Assembly: GCA_000469685.2 (NCBI GenBank)
Contig: LS997565.1
Location: 51,110,501 to 51,174,500 of the forward strand
DNA length: 64,000 nt
Source: Haemonchus contortus
Lineage: Eukaryota; Nematoda; Chromadorea; Rhabditida; Trichostrongylidae
Reading direction: 5' to 3'
Shown: piece after piece, positions 42,401 to 51,700 of the stretch
Layout: every line of letters begins with the position of its first letter
Position numbering within the stretch: position 1 is the stretch's first letter
Position numbers and translations under genes: made by a program
The notes under the pieces: model-generated
The model's input: only the letters and a program-made list of their open reading frames with translations
Database searches by the model: none
What the model was told of the DNA's origin: nothing

Positions 42401-45400
42401 ATCTTGCCAACCTACATATTATATAATATATTTGTCCTCAAGGCGACCTATACTAAATCAAACTTTCTGAATAGTTTTTTGAATAATTTAAACGGTAGTG
42501 TAGATGCCCACTGTATTGAAGGTAAGTGTTGAGGATGAAGTTGTCGATCAAATCAGGAGCTGCCTTGCCGATGTCGCTCACCCAAATTGGTAGCTGAAAC
42601 AACGCTGTCAGAGAGGCGTGGTATCATTCTCGACATCAATTTTACCTGATTAATGAGCTGGTGAAGATCGTAAGCCATGGTGGAGCGCAAGTTCAGCACC
42701 AAAATGAACGACTGGTGAGTAGTGTCCAAGTTAGATTGCACGCTCGGCACGCAACCTCCTAAGAGCATGAATTGTCCCTCAGAAAAGGAATAAAAGAGTG
42801 ATAAAGGATAAAGCATTCGGGTACGATCAATCCCGTCTGGCGATGCTTCTCCGCATTCGACTTTTCCATTCAGAATAGCAGCGGAGTATTGAACGAGTAT
42901 GTAGCCTATATAGTGAAGTGCAGTGGTCACCCGATGTACAAGTCAATGATCATATCCTCCTACACGAGGCTGGTACCAATCAACCGAACCCTGTTGGAAT
43001 GGGATACTTGGTTGGCCTAGACGGACATCGATTCGGGATTCGAACCCATAAACATGCGAGTTTCATCGTGCGCCACTTGCCACTACACCATCTCCACCCT
43101 AGACGTTCAATAAAACATATATTGATCCCACTTTGTCTATTGACCGTGTAAACGTTTAGTTTTTGAGACCATTTAATTTTTGGAACAAAATTCACTTGCT
43201 AAATTAAAAAGTGCTCACTAGTTTCGCAGTTCAACGCATAAAAACCTGGTGGGCAGGTACATCTGTTTTTGTCCAAAATCCCGAAGTTCTGGCACCTGAA
43301 TGAATAAAAAAAAATTCGCGATAACGAAGATTTCCGGCCAAAAAAGTGAAAGATGAAAGTATAAATTCTTCAGCTGTGATCGGTCCTGGGGTATGCGCCC
43401 TGCGTTCAACTCCAATTCTCAATCGTAGTGGCGTTTTGAATGCGTATGTGACTTACACAATGGTTTGCGGTTGGACAGCTGATGTACAAGTCATTTTCCA
43501 ATCAAATATAGTAGCAATTAATCGAGTCCGGAGGGCTCAAAGACTTGGTTATCCCAGGCAGGTATCGATCCAAGATTCAATCCCGGAACCATGCATGGGA
43601 TTGTGAGCCACATGGCACGAAACTATCTCCATCCTACTTGAAAAGTGCAAAACAAACTTTGTTCTCCGGAAATCCTAAGAAATCAGGGCAGTATTTCATA
43701 AAAAATTGTCGGACAATCTCTGAACTGCCATACAATTCTTTTAACGACACAGTAAGTTGAATCAGAACATTTTGAAGAAGGCTGCAGCTCTAGAGCATCA
43801 TAATAGTCTCTGAGATGGAGGCAATGGTGGGAGTAATCGGTAAAGAAATTGTGAGTAACTCCCACAATTCATTGCATAAGACACATACGCATTCAAACCG
43901 TCACTACGGTTCTGAATAGAAGTCGAATGCGGTGGCGAATCCCTCAGACGGAATTGTCAACCGATTTTTTAGCTTGATTTTCAAATTCAGAGGTTTAAAA
44001 ATTCACGAGATGACATCGCATTGCGGTCCCGAGACGAATGGCGGGCAAACGCAAGTACTGTTCGGCAGTAATATGCCCCCATTGCTGCAATTAAACACTG
44101 CCGGCGACTCTTCGATGCCACGAGATGGTGGTAGAGAACCTAAAGTAAGGCATCCACTTTGTAATGTTTTCTGTAGAGGATAATTTCGACAAAACATTAC
44201 CAGTCCGGTTGTTGGAATACAAAGATATACGGTAGTAAGTATCAGCATTAGAACTACTTCTTATTGGCTACTGACCTTATTTTTCAGCAATATGACTTGA
44301 CCCATCCACTTGTCTTCTGACCCCAAAACCCCTGACGGGCCCCATGAGAAGGCGGAGAAGGTGGTTATATGGTAAAGAGGCGGAGCGAGCCGTTTTCTGT
44401 TCGGGTTAACTAGTCATTTTGTTGTTTGTTGCGTTTGCTTATTGTTTTATATGCTTCACTGAATCCAATTTGTCACATTCCATTTTGAAGCTTACATCTG
44501 CTTAAACTTGAATGTATGTCATGAAATGGAGCATAACGTAAATAATGCTATCTCAGAATCTCGACGGTCTCACCCTGCAGGGCTAAAACAGCTCTGTTCG
44601 ACGGTATATACCGAGTTTGAGGAACTTAGCTTCGAATGGACTTATAACAAATAGGGACGAAGAAGACATAAATCGCCTACACAAAGTGAGTTTAAGGTTT
44701 CATAGGGTGAGGTTGCTGTACTACCACCAGAAGAGTAACAGATACTGATCCCTACAGAACCGAAAAGTCGGTATGGGCAGTTGGTTCCTAGAGTAATTCC
44801 GTCATGGGTCCTATCCCAACGAGAGTGAACGTGATGTGAGCCCCTACCCCTAGTTTCCCCCCCCCCCCCCATTCCACCTCCCAACCAAGGTCCCTTCCGG
44901 TGACTAAGAGCTGAATGCCCATACTAATTTCCAATTATTCGGCTGCTCTCATCGAATTTGTCGAAGAAATTCAAAAAAAACCGACCGATTTTGGAGAGAT
45001 AGTAGAGTTTCACGTCATCCCCTTTTGTAATCATAGCAATGATTTCATCTCGACTGTACAATGAAGATGTGGTGAGATATCCATGAAAAATTGCAGTAGG
45101 CATGCCAGCTTCTACGCCATGAATCCTGAAAATCTTGATTTCTGTGACGAGTGTTTTGTTTGCTGTTTTATGAACAAACCCACCAGAAGTTGTCCACGTG
45201 AAAGTTGAACGGTTCAGTATTCAAGCGAGTGAACAGCTATAAGCAATCAAATTTGCATTTTTGTTCGAACGTTTTCTAATCGACTAGTTTGCTGAATAAA
45301 CTCCCAATAAGATATGCTCAGTCCCAAATACATTCAGGTATTACACCTGAGATAGGCTTTCTCAGTGAGGGGAAGGTTTCTTTCTTGTGACTTTCAAGAA

Positions 45401-46846
45401 CCAATTTTTGGCATGGGATCTTGTCAGCTGTTAAGCCCACCCCACTGAACGATGTCCTATTCCGGAAATAGTCTGGGATATTGGAAAGTGGGAAAACCTA
45501 CAAAGTTAGTTGTTTGCTGTTTGCTATGAAAGGGACTCTGCAAACGCACACGCTCACGTTCCCCAGTTGTCATTAAAGTTATTAAGTGTGTGCATTAATT
45601 TCCGTCGTTTTTCGCGTATAAAAACATACTTCTTACAAAATTAAAACTAAATGCACGTTAGCAAAGTATTGCCCATCGTTAGCTACAACTTCTTGCCATC
45701 TTTCTGATATCTTGTTAACTCCGGGTCTAAGAAAGTCTTCATCTTTTGAAGCGAACCTGTTATCCATCCATTTTCGCACTTCTTCGGCATTCTGGAAGCG
45801 TATATCTGCCAAACTGACTTGCATGGAGCGGAATAGGTGGTAATCAGAAAGAACAAGATTCGGAGAGTATGCGGGCTGAACAAGCTGATCCAATCCAACA
45901 ACTGCAATTTTTTTTAACGGCCGCTTTTAGGTGAGAGCGTCCTGCAACCAGTCAAGCTGGTGTTCGTAGCGGTCAGCAGTAAAAGTTTCGTTCGGGTTCA
46001 GCAGCCCATAGTACACAACAACCCTCCACCAAATGTACACACAACAGTACTTTTTGACAAAGGACATTCCGCTCTCGTTGCAAACTCTCGAGTGAAGAGA
46101 GACCATCTCGGCAGGTCCGTTCAGATGAAGCTTGTCCTCCATAAAGGCATCCGGTGGGCCTCAATGTCATTTTCGTGAAACCAAACAGCAGGAGAAGGGC
46201 CCGCGGGAAAACGGTTAACCACGTTCTATGACCAATCAGTCTGGGAGCAACGGGATTTTGGGGAAAACCTGATCTGTCTGCCCTTGAGTAGGTAGCCAAT
46301 ACCCTACCTTACAGAAGATGACAGGTTTCATCGGTAAACCTCTAACATGGTTCGCACAACGGCCCTTGGAATCCGGCGGTGGAAATTAATGCACACACCT
46401 AATATATGCTAGTGACCAGTTGCAAATGAGGATAGAAATAACCGTTTGTGAGATTTGCTCGACTGCTGCTTGATTGGCTTGCGAGTATCCTGGCTTGACA
46501 TCGAGAAAGGACACATTAGCGTGGTGACCTTCGAGCTCGTAGTAATGGACGTCAACTAAAAATCCGCTTTGAAAACTCTTACACGTCAAATTCTAACCTG
46601 GTACTTTTTTCAATGAGGGATCGATAAAGAGCCTTGAGGATCCTACGTGATTTAGTCTCAATGGCTTCACTACTGGTTGTTGGAAAAATTTCACTTTGAC
46701 TTGAGATAAACGATAAAACATGGGTAGACTTTTTTTCCAATAACATCCGATAGGATAGATCCATAAAGGTAGTCACGATCGACTTAGTAAGTCAAACCTG
46801 CCGAAGTCAGCGTCCACAGAATGCTGAGCAGAAGAAAGGCGAACAT
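18477..46846 (-). CDS. Large secreted EGF / vWA-like modular protein (IRG-7-like), frame-broken copy
   Basis: About 40 exons in a three-fold modular pattern. N-terminus: signal exon 46846-46798, 46791-46598, 46566-46443. Module 1: EGF 44170-44007, 43295-43219; vWA-like 42758-42646, 42593-42512, 42045-41913, 41683-41542, 41366-41235, 40242-40092; beta region 39445-39392, 39359-39082, 38377-38188. Module 2: EGF 37116-36913; vWA-like 36829-36741, 35770-35662, 34565-34475, 34084-33941, 33090-32904; beta region 32474-32336, 32277-32138, 32065-31942, 31680-31581. Module 3: 30788-30686, EGF 30516-30417 and 29728-29596; vWA-like 27946-27887, 27579-27454, 27110-26989, 25861-25792; beta region 23931-~23845, 23778-23658, 22271-22203, 20764-20514, 20330-20231. 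End: EGF 19639-19548, 18865-18787, last exon 18529-18477 (stop TGA). EGF cysteine patterns such as CNCTAFFYGPNC and CLNGGVQEKFPGNGRPLCQC are clear. An extracellular role is inferred from the signal peptide; IRG-7 likeness is from memory. Frame breaks lie near 29700, 39250 and 46790, and one exon between 38188 and 37116 is not found. Confidence 0.88.
21573..22137. repeat. TIR element with palindromic core
   Basis: Ends TTAAAGCACAGTTCACAACG and TTGTGAACTGAGCCTTTAA. Inside, a GC-rich arm (21723-21817) is repeated inverted at 21884-21980, and its inner part (21741-21799) again at 21980-22038. The element lies in an intron of the EGF/vWA gene between exons 22203 and 20764. Confidence 0.65.
24132..24534. 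repeat. TIR element copy
   Basis: Left end CAAGGCACGGTTAACGATAA, right end TTATTGTGAGCTGTGCCTTT, about 400 bp, with the GAATAATG and TAGACCGCC-type internal words found in other copies. It lies in the intron between EGF/vWA exons 25792 and 23931. Confidence 0.6.
27580..29595. other. Introns around the third vWA-like module
   Basis: Only the short exon 27946-27887 (ITFVIERNIGMVMPTIYLQQ) stands out. A 110-codon minus-strand frame runs on past its donor to 27626 but has no recognisable content. About 28900-29210 has TIR-family interior words (GAACAGCTCGTCCAAACACC) without clear ends. Confidence 0.4.
29596..29728 (-). pseudogene. EGF exon with a one-base insertion
   Basis: Read on the minus strand, this exon opens GSCSCPTN in frame with the preceding EGF exon. 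It then meets a TTT run (plus-strand AAA at 29700-29702) where FEGPVCEYPICLNG and the rest of a perfect EGF fold need only TT. Reading straight through reaches a TAA before the exon end. The 133-base exon would be 132 bases without the extra T and would then join the next exon in phase. Either a real inactivating insertion or a homopolymer error in the assembly. Confidence 0.75.
31066..31508. repeat. TIR element copy
   Basis: GAAGGCACAGTTTACGAGAA at the left and TTGACGTGAACTGTGCCTCC at the right. The interior holds GGACGAGAATAAGGCGACAG and GCATGGGAGGGGTA, the reverse complement of words in the copies near 41 and 55 kb, so it inserted in the opposite sense. Confidence 0.65.
33521..33700 (+). 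repeat. SINE-like repeat copy
   Basis: Contains GCGTATTGAATGTTATGTGG, GGCGGATACCGATCCGGGAT and TTCAAACCCG, then TGTGTGATAGTGCGCCACCA; the GGGATTCAAACCC block is the antisense of a tRNA B box. Confidence 0.55.
34925..35148 (-). repeat. SINE-like repeat copy, inverted
   Basis: Family words occur in the opposite sense: GCAAGTGGCGTACGATCACA, GGTCAACCGAGCCTTCCAGC and, at the far end, ATACGCCATTCGATTCTGAA. Confidence 0.5.
35311..35503 (+). repeat. SINE-like repeat copy
   Basis: CAGAATCAATGGCGTTTTGA at the head, then GATATCGATACGGGGTTCGA and GGGTGTGATAGGGCACTTC. Confidence 0.55.
35866..36299. repeat. TIR element copy
   Basis: Left end GATGGCACATTCACGATAAA, right end TGGACTGTGCCCTTGAA. The interior carries GGACGAGTTCTCACGGC and ACGCACACGTTGCACAGAGA, shared with the copies at 54.9 and 51.9 kb. 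It lies between EGF/vWA exons 36741 and 35770. Confidence 0.55.
38486..38943. repeat. TIR element copy
   Basis: Left end TTGAAAGCACAGTTAACGAT; the right end is eroded (GTCCTTACCGCTGTGCATCA). The interior word GGACGAGAATGTGACGAGAA matches the element at about 12.9 kb. Confidence 0.5.
39082..39359 (-). pseudogene. Beta-sandwich-like exon with a one-base frame change
   Basis: The exon begins LTEYNKSMVSQMITETRF and reads on through VEYYIEIGDGSIQKFNVSV, then hits a stop (TGA, about 39243). The neighbouring frame takes over at once with KLIRTTATATTMITVTAK and VWINSPNTVF, which continues the same domain to the donor at 39082. The two halves differ by one base, and an A run (AAAAA) lies in between. 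A splice explanation would need an intron of about 28-33 bases and still leaves the phase off by one. Confidence 0.6.
39641..39880 (+). repeat. SINE-like repeat copy
   Basis: TTCAGAACCGTAATGGTGTT at the head and GTAGATATCGATCCAGGATG, then GTGCGCCACTTCCCACTACA at the tail. It lies in the intron between EGF/vWA exons 40092 and 39445. Confidence 0.55.
42866..43092 (+). repeat. SINE-like repeat copy
   Basis: TTCAGAATAGCAGCGGAGTA, then GACATCGATTCGGGATTCGA and CGTGCGCCACTTGCCACTAC. GGGATTCGAACCC is a B-box match on the minus strand. Confidence 0.55.
43411..43620 (+). repeat. SINE-like repeat copy
   Basis: CTCAATCGTAGTGGCGTTTT at the head, then CAGGTATCGATCCAAGATTC. It is in tandem orientation with the copy ending at 43092, separated by EGF exon 43295-43219. 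Confidence 0.5.
45582..46402 (-). mobile_element. Decayed mariner element with matched ends
   Basis: The ends are inverted copies of each other: TTAAGTGTGTGCATTAATTT on the left and TTAGGTGTGTGCATTAATTT on the right, read inward, each flanked by TA (45580-45581 and 46403-46404), the Tc1/mariner target. Inside, on the minus strand, are mariner transposase pieces in several frames: YIWWRVVVYYGLLNPNETF and ADRYEHQLDWL near 46090-45940, then AYSPNLVLSDYHLFRSMQ and RWQEVVANDGQYFANVH in 45893-45633. The N-terminal DNA-binding part is missing, and 821 bp is well short of the usual 1.3 kb. The element is inactive. It sits in the intron between 46443 and 44170 of the EGF/vWA gene. Mariner elements are known from hookworms (bandit in Ancylostoma); membership of that lineage is not tested. 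Confidence 0.88.
46598..46846 (-). other. Signal-peptide start of the EGF/vWA gene with unresolved frame change
   Basis: ATG at 46846-46844 opens MFAFLLLSILWTLTSAG, a good signal peptide with a likely cleavage after TSA. The frame stops at TAA (46786-46784). Seven bases before that stop, another frame opens and runs as TKSIVTTFMDLSYRMLLEKK to the donor at 46598. A donor (GCAG|GTTTGA at 46797) and an acceptor-like CTAAG at 46783 exist, but the intron between them would be 15 bases, too short. One missing or extra base would fuse the two into a single signal-plus-mature N-terminus. Confidence 0.55.
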
Positions 46847-47026
46847 GCCAAAGTGGCAGTATGTTGCAACGAACTATCCGTTATCGGTGGAGCATTTTGC
46901 CACTTTATCAGAAGCATCAGAAAGATGTATTTCGGACGGGAGCCCGAGATAAGAAGTTCTGCGAACTCTTTTGATAGATTTGATTGACACGCTCACTGAT
47001 GAGAGATCAATGAGTTGTTGAAGTAT

Positions 47027-48498
47027 GAAGGCGCAGTTCACGATAATCCTGGGTATCTAGTTCAAAACGAGCAATGGAAATGACAGCCCAGAATAGTGCA
47101 AAAATGGCAAAGAGATTAGAAAAGTAGAAAAACGCTAAATTAGCCAAAGCTAAGGGCCGGACGAGAACGTGTCGACAAATGTTGCATGGAAGGGAGAATC
47201 TGGACGAACTGTTCAAGGCTAAGCCAGTTTTGGGGCCTTTGATACGCCCTATGCAAGCCATTATTTGACCCTCCTACTTCAAGGCTTTTCGAAAAAAGTG
47301 GAAGTGGAGGTTGTTCGAGATCACCGTGACGGTCCTTCATTGATTCATAGCCCTATTCCCTCAAGAGCGTTTTGCAGTTTTTAAGCTGACGACACAAAAA
47401 TGTTCACCATTAATGAGTGCAATAAACTCCAGGCCGTCATAGACTGTATTCAGTGCTGCTCTGAGAAATGGGATTTGAAAATCTCTATCCAGAAAACTGC
47501 TGTAGCGGGGTCAGGTTAAAATCATCCTGACTTTACATTTACAATGCCCGGCACCCAACTAATACGAGTTAAGCTCATTCGACATCTGGGCATCAAATGC
47601 AGTGAAAGCCTTGATTCGAGAGCTTGACACATGACAGTGCTGATAGAGCAAATGCTGGGTCAAACTTCATCATGAAGTCTTTCGAAGCGCGAGACTTCTA
47701 ACTCCTTTGCCGCTTGCTCAACCTCTACGTTTGGCTGATTACGGAGTATTGTTCACTTGTTTAGTCACCATATAAGGAGTCAGTTATTGACACACTCGGA
47801 TGAATGTAAAAAAATTTTACTCATCCCTGTTTTGTGCGAGAAGGTATGCCTCCCTTACGTATCAAGAACGGCTCAGATTGCTGGGCGATGAAGTGACGAA
47901 TTTCGACGTAAATTCCTTATTTTAACTTGATGTATAAGATAATCATTGATAAGATTCATATGAACATGGACGACATTTTCCAAATGGCTGCTACCTTAGG
48001 GCAGTCTGGAGATCTTCCGTATCGGATGGTAACTACCCGTTCCTTCGAAGGTGGTTTCCCTGTTGGGTAGTACCAATGTGGAACAAAGTAGGGAAGAATT
48101 TTCTGACGAAGAAAATCATCTTTTTTTAGATGCATCTTTCTAAGCTTCTCAAACAATCAAGTGAATCAGGAGATATCTGAAAAGCACGTGCTATTTTTTG
48201 CATGGATGGTTTGCTCCAAACCTGTAATTGGAAGGATGGTTCAAGCACATGTAGTTGGATAAGGCAGAAACATAGAAAGCAGGACAGCGAGTGACCCTTC
48301 TTCTACACCCTTTGACAGTTTTTGAGAAATCGCAATCTTTAGTGAACTTTGTAACCGTTACGGCTTTTTCTCTTTTGCCTCTGCCTTCAACACTCCCCCC
48401 TACCTAAATTGGTAGTTCCCATGTACTATCATTGGGGGTCGCAATCTCATTCTAGCTTGATACTTTGGAAGCCATTTTTGTCGTGAACTGCGCCTTCA
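47027..48498. repeat. TIR element carrying an inserted RT fragment
   Basis: Left end GAAGGCGCAGTTCACGATAA, right end TTGTCGTGAACTGCGCCTTC. Both ends share the GCGCAG variant where other copies have GCACAG, so they are probably the two ends of one element. At 1.47 kb it is much longer than its relatives, because a decayed RT fragment (47395-47900) lies inside. It fills the gap between the NWD1-like 3' end and the EGF/vWA 5' end. Confidence 0.6.
47395..47900 (+). mobile_element. Second, more decayed RT fragment nested in a TIR element
   Basis: Broken frames read NECNKLQAVIDCIQCCSEKW and DLKISIQKTAV, then, past stops, FTMPGTQLIRVKLIRHLGIK. This parallels the [16 protein letters not shown] to DLGFLV section of the copy at 61 kb, so it is the same kind of non-LTR RT tail, in worse condition. 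It lies between the two ends of the inverted-repeat element at 47027-48498. Confidence 0.6.
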
Positions 48499-48539
48499 AT
48501 ACTCATTTTTATACCGATGAGAGTTGCGATATGAGAAGT

Positions 48540-48545
48540 TTTATT
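48540..48545 (-). terminator. Poly(A) signal AATAAA of the NWD1-like gene
   Basis: Minus-strand AATAAA about 170 bases past the stop codon at 48711, just before the right end of a TIR element at 48498. No nearer AATAAA was seen. Confidence 0.45.
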
Positions 48546-48710
48546 GATAGATCTGTAATCTTGTGATTATCACATTGTTAATTGCACTATGTATATACAT
48601 ATGTTACAGCAGACATTCAATAATATGCTACAATATGCTACATAGATGGGATTTTTGAGCGGTGGGAGGAGAATTGGTCAGCGTTGTCGAACGATCCTTA
48701 AAAATAAAGG

Positions 48711-51700
48711 TCAATTAAGGAAGTACGAAGAAGCGGCCAAGTAGTGGGAGAGGCTAACTTTTTCGATGACGGACGGTCGGCTCTGATCGCGATCCAATCT
48801 GTCGAACGTCGGTCGAGGTTGAGCGCTTCGTGAAGGAGTGGGATGGCCGTTACCGACTTGCAGCGACGAGCTACTTACCTCTCGAGTCTTCGATTCAGCG
48901 TTGGAACCTGAGAATGGTGCCAGTCTGAGTTTCCATGTGAAGCTGTTTCCTGGGCGTACCTGCATTGTCATTCCCCAAGCTCGTGAGAGAGTGTGATCGT
49001 GCGCTACGTCTACGTTGCGTGAGTGGATGTGAGCTAGCCGGCGAGTTGTGAAGGCACAGAATTGGAAGTTGAGCACATGAGGAGAGTTGTACGAGCAATC
49101 TGTGAGGAAATGTTAATCAGAAAGAATGGAGCCTGCAGCAACTTTATAAGCAATCATCAACTTTTACTGCAACACCACCTGAGTTAGAATGGGCAGCCTT
49201 GCGCTCTTTACATACTCATTTTGTCCCAACACGGATTAAATGACGATGTCTCTTCCCTCTAATTTCCACCTTAGTTCATACTTAGCTGCAGTGCTCTCAG
49301 ATACCCAAAGAGACTAGTGCAATCAGTACAGAACCGTGTGGAACTGGTAACAAGTTGGTCGTAGAAGCGGCCAACGACAGGACGACTGGTTATTTGTTTG
49401 GTTAAGTTTTCGATACCACGGCGTTACTGATGGCGAAATGTCAAATAAACTTGGCGAATTTTCACTGAAGTGACCGTCTGCGAACAGAGTAGTTTAAACA
49501 CTTTGCAAAAAAATATTTCAACCTCAGAAAAACTTCAGTAATCACCTGTTTGCGTCAAGGGAGTTGAGAACTTGCCGAATAGGGCGATGGGCATTGAAAG
49601 ACGATAGCAGGTTCCCCTTTTCTGTTGACCAACTCTCCAACCATCCATCTTCGCTAGCTGCAAAACGGAATTTTTTCCGGGAAAAAAACATATGTTATTA
49701 ATTATGGTACGAGCTTAAGGATGGAGGATTGAGTTCTACCCGAGAATGCCACGCAACCATCGGATGACAGCGAAACCGCGGTCAGCGGTGCTGTGCAGAC
49801 TAGTGAATGTGCAATGTCACCTGTACTGACATTCCAAACGATGACCTGAAATTAGTGGTGATTGGAAAGTCGGACGGGGATATCTCAGCAGATGCACCAC
49901 TTTCCTACAGTAATCTCCGAGTACGACTGGAGGCGAACCTTTTTATCTTCTGCACCGGAAATGACAAGGCGTTCGTCCTCCGATAGAGCCACGCACGTAA
50001 CCCTCCCTTCGTGGCCAACAAGTACCTCAAAAAGATAGCAATGCATCCTTTTCTTCTACTACTTTCTGTATACTACAAAATGTACCAACCTGAGTGAGAT
50101 ACCCTGAATCAATTTGCCATAGTTTGCATGACTGATCGTTAGAACCTGAACAGTCAAAGTTTAAAATGTATCCACATTTGATTTCATCGTAATAAGGATG
50201 GTGGAGGTCAGAACAAGCTTTCCAATGCAAAGCGTCTACATATCACCAGCTTCCTTTTAAGTGCTGATTTTGGGGAATTACTTGACTAGCCTTAATGATT
50301 ACTGATTATTAGTGGCTCTTAGAGAGCAAGCACTCATTTATTGTTCGAATCAGGTGATCCATCGGCAACGCGAGGTTGTCGAAGCTCAATCCCAGCATTC
50401 ATAATTTAGAGAACGTAAAAGATTTCATCATTATTTGCGTTATGAGCAGAGGTGTTGCTGTGGCAAATAGCGCACCTATCACACACGCATGATCAAGGGT
50501 TTGAATTGTAAATCGGTATCCGCATGGGCCAACCAAGCCTTCATCCCTCCTGGATCGATTAATTGGTATCAGACCTTTCTGGGAGGGCAAACACTGATTT
50601 GTACATCGGCTTATCCTTTCACCTCATTGTATAGATCACATACACATTCAATACACTACTACGATTCTGAATGGAAGTCGAATGCGAAGGCGCTACCCTA
50701 GAACGGGTTTGATCAGCGCCTGAAGGCTTTGCTCTTTTTTATCTTATTATCTCTTTATTTATGAAGCGCTTATTCGTGTGCCTCTTTGAATGTCAGTCTG
50801 TGCGTCTGTCCGTAAAAGGTCACGCGTTAGCGTGCGTAACTGGTAGTTATATAATAAATGCGAGATTGTTTCAGTGACATCGTAAATGACCTCCGCGGAA
50901 GCATCACTGCCTCAATTCCTCACCACGGAATACTATCTCCAGGAGCCGGTATCTTCTCCCCGAACACAGCGCCGCACTTTCCCCATCCGCCGTGTATCGC
51001 AGAACTGCGATGGGAGATTAGCGCGCGCAATCTGTGAGTTAGGAAATCCTTTAATTATTTAGATTTGCTGACCATTTTCTTCACTCCCGATGGGGTCTTG
51101 ATCGTCGATAATAGAGAAGGAGTCATTCCGAACAATCAAGTTTAATAAATATGGAAACGAAAAAGACACAGAAAGAAACAATCAAAAAAGAAAAGCAGTC
51201 AACAGAAAATGTGGTGTCCTATCGACTGGCCGGGAAGCAGGCTGACCTATCTCTTTGGGGGGGCATAAACAAGGAGGGCATGATTTCGAAGCGTGGTGAA
51301 CACAGCGTGGCTCTGAGTTGCCCTGATAGTTCAACACCACGATCCTACCCCAACGGTCTCACCTCCTCACTCAGTGGTGGAAAGAAGCATCAACATACCC
51401 GTGGCGACCAGTGTTCCTTGCGCTATCGCGGCGAAGCAGGTGATCTCTTCGTTGTGAGACAATTTGTTCTTCAATACAGGTCCTTCCTCTCCGACAGTCC
51501 ACACTTTCATTCTTGAATTCAAAGAGGTTTTTTTTCTTAACTGAACCGCTGTTAGGCCCTACTTCTTCGTATCAAGCAAAATGTAAAAATGTACGTCTCT
51601 TACTCTTTCGAGTTCTTCGGGCAATGTCCAACCACAATTTTACCGTTAGGGGGCACGAAAATAGGAGGTGCAACTCCTTGAGTCATCATCACCTGAAAGT

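Noticed and set aside
51151..51516. 121-codon plus-strand frame
   Set aside because: Antisense of the NWD1-like exon 51511-51399 plus intron.
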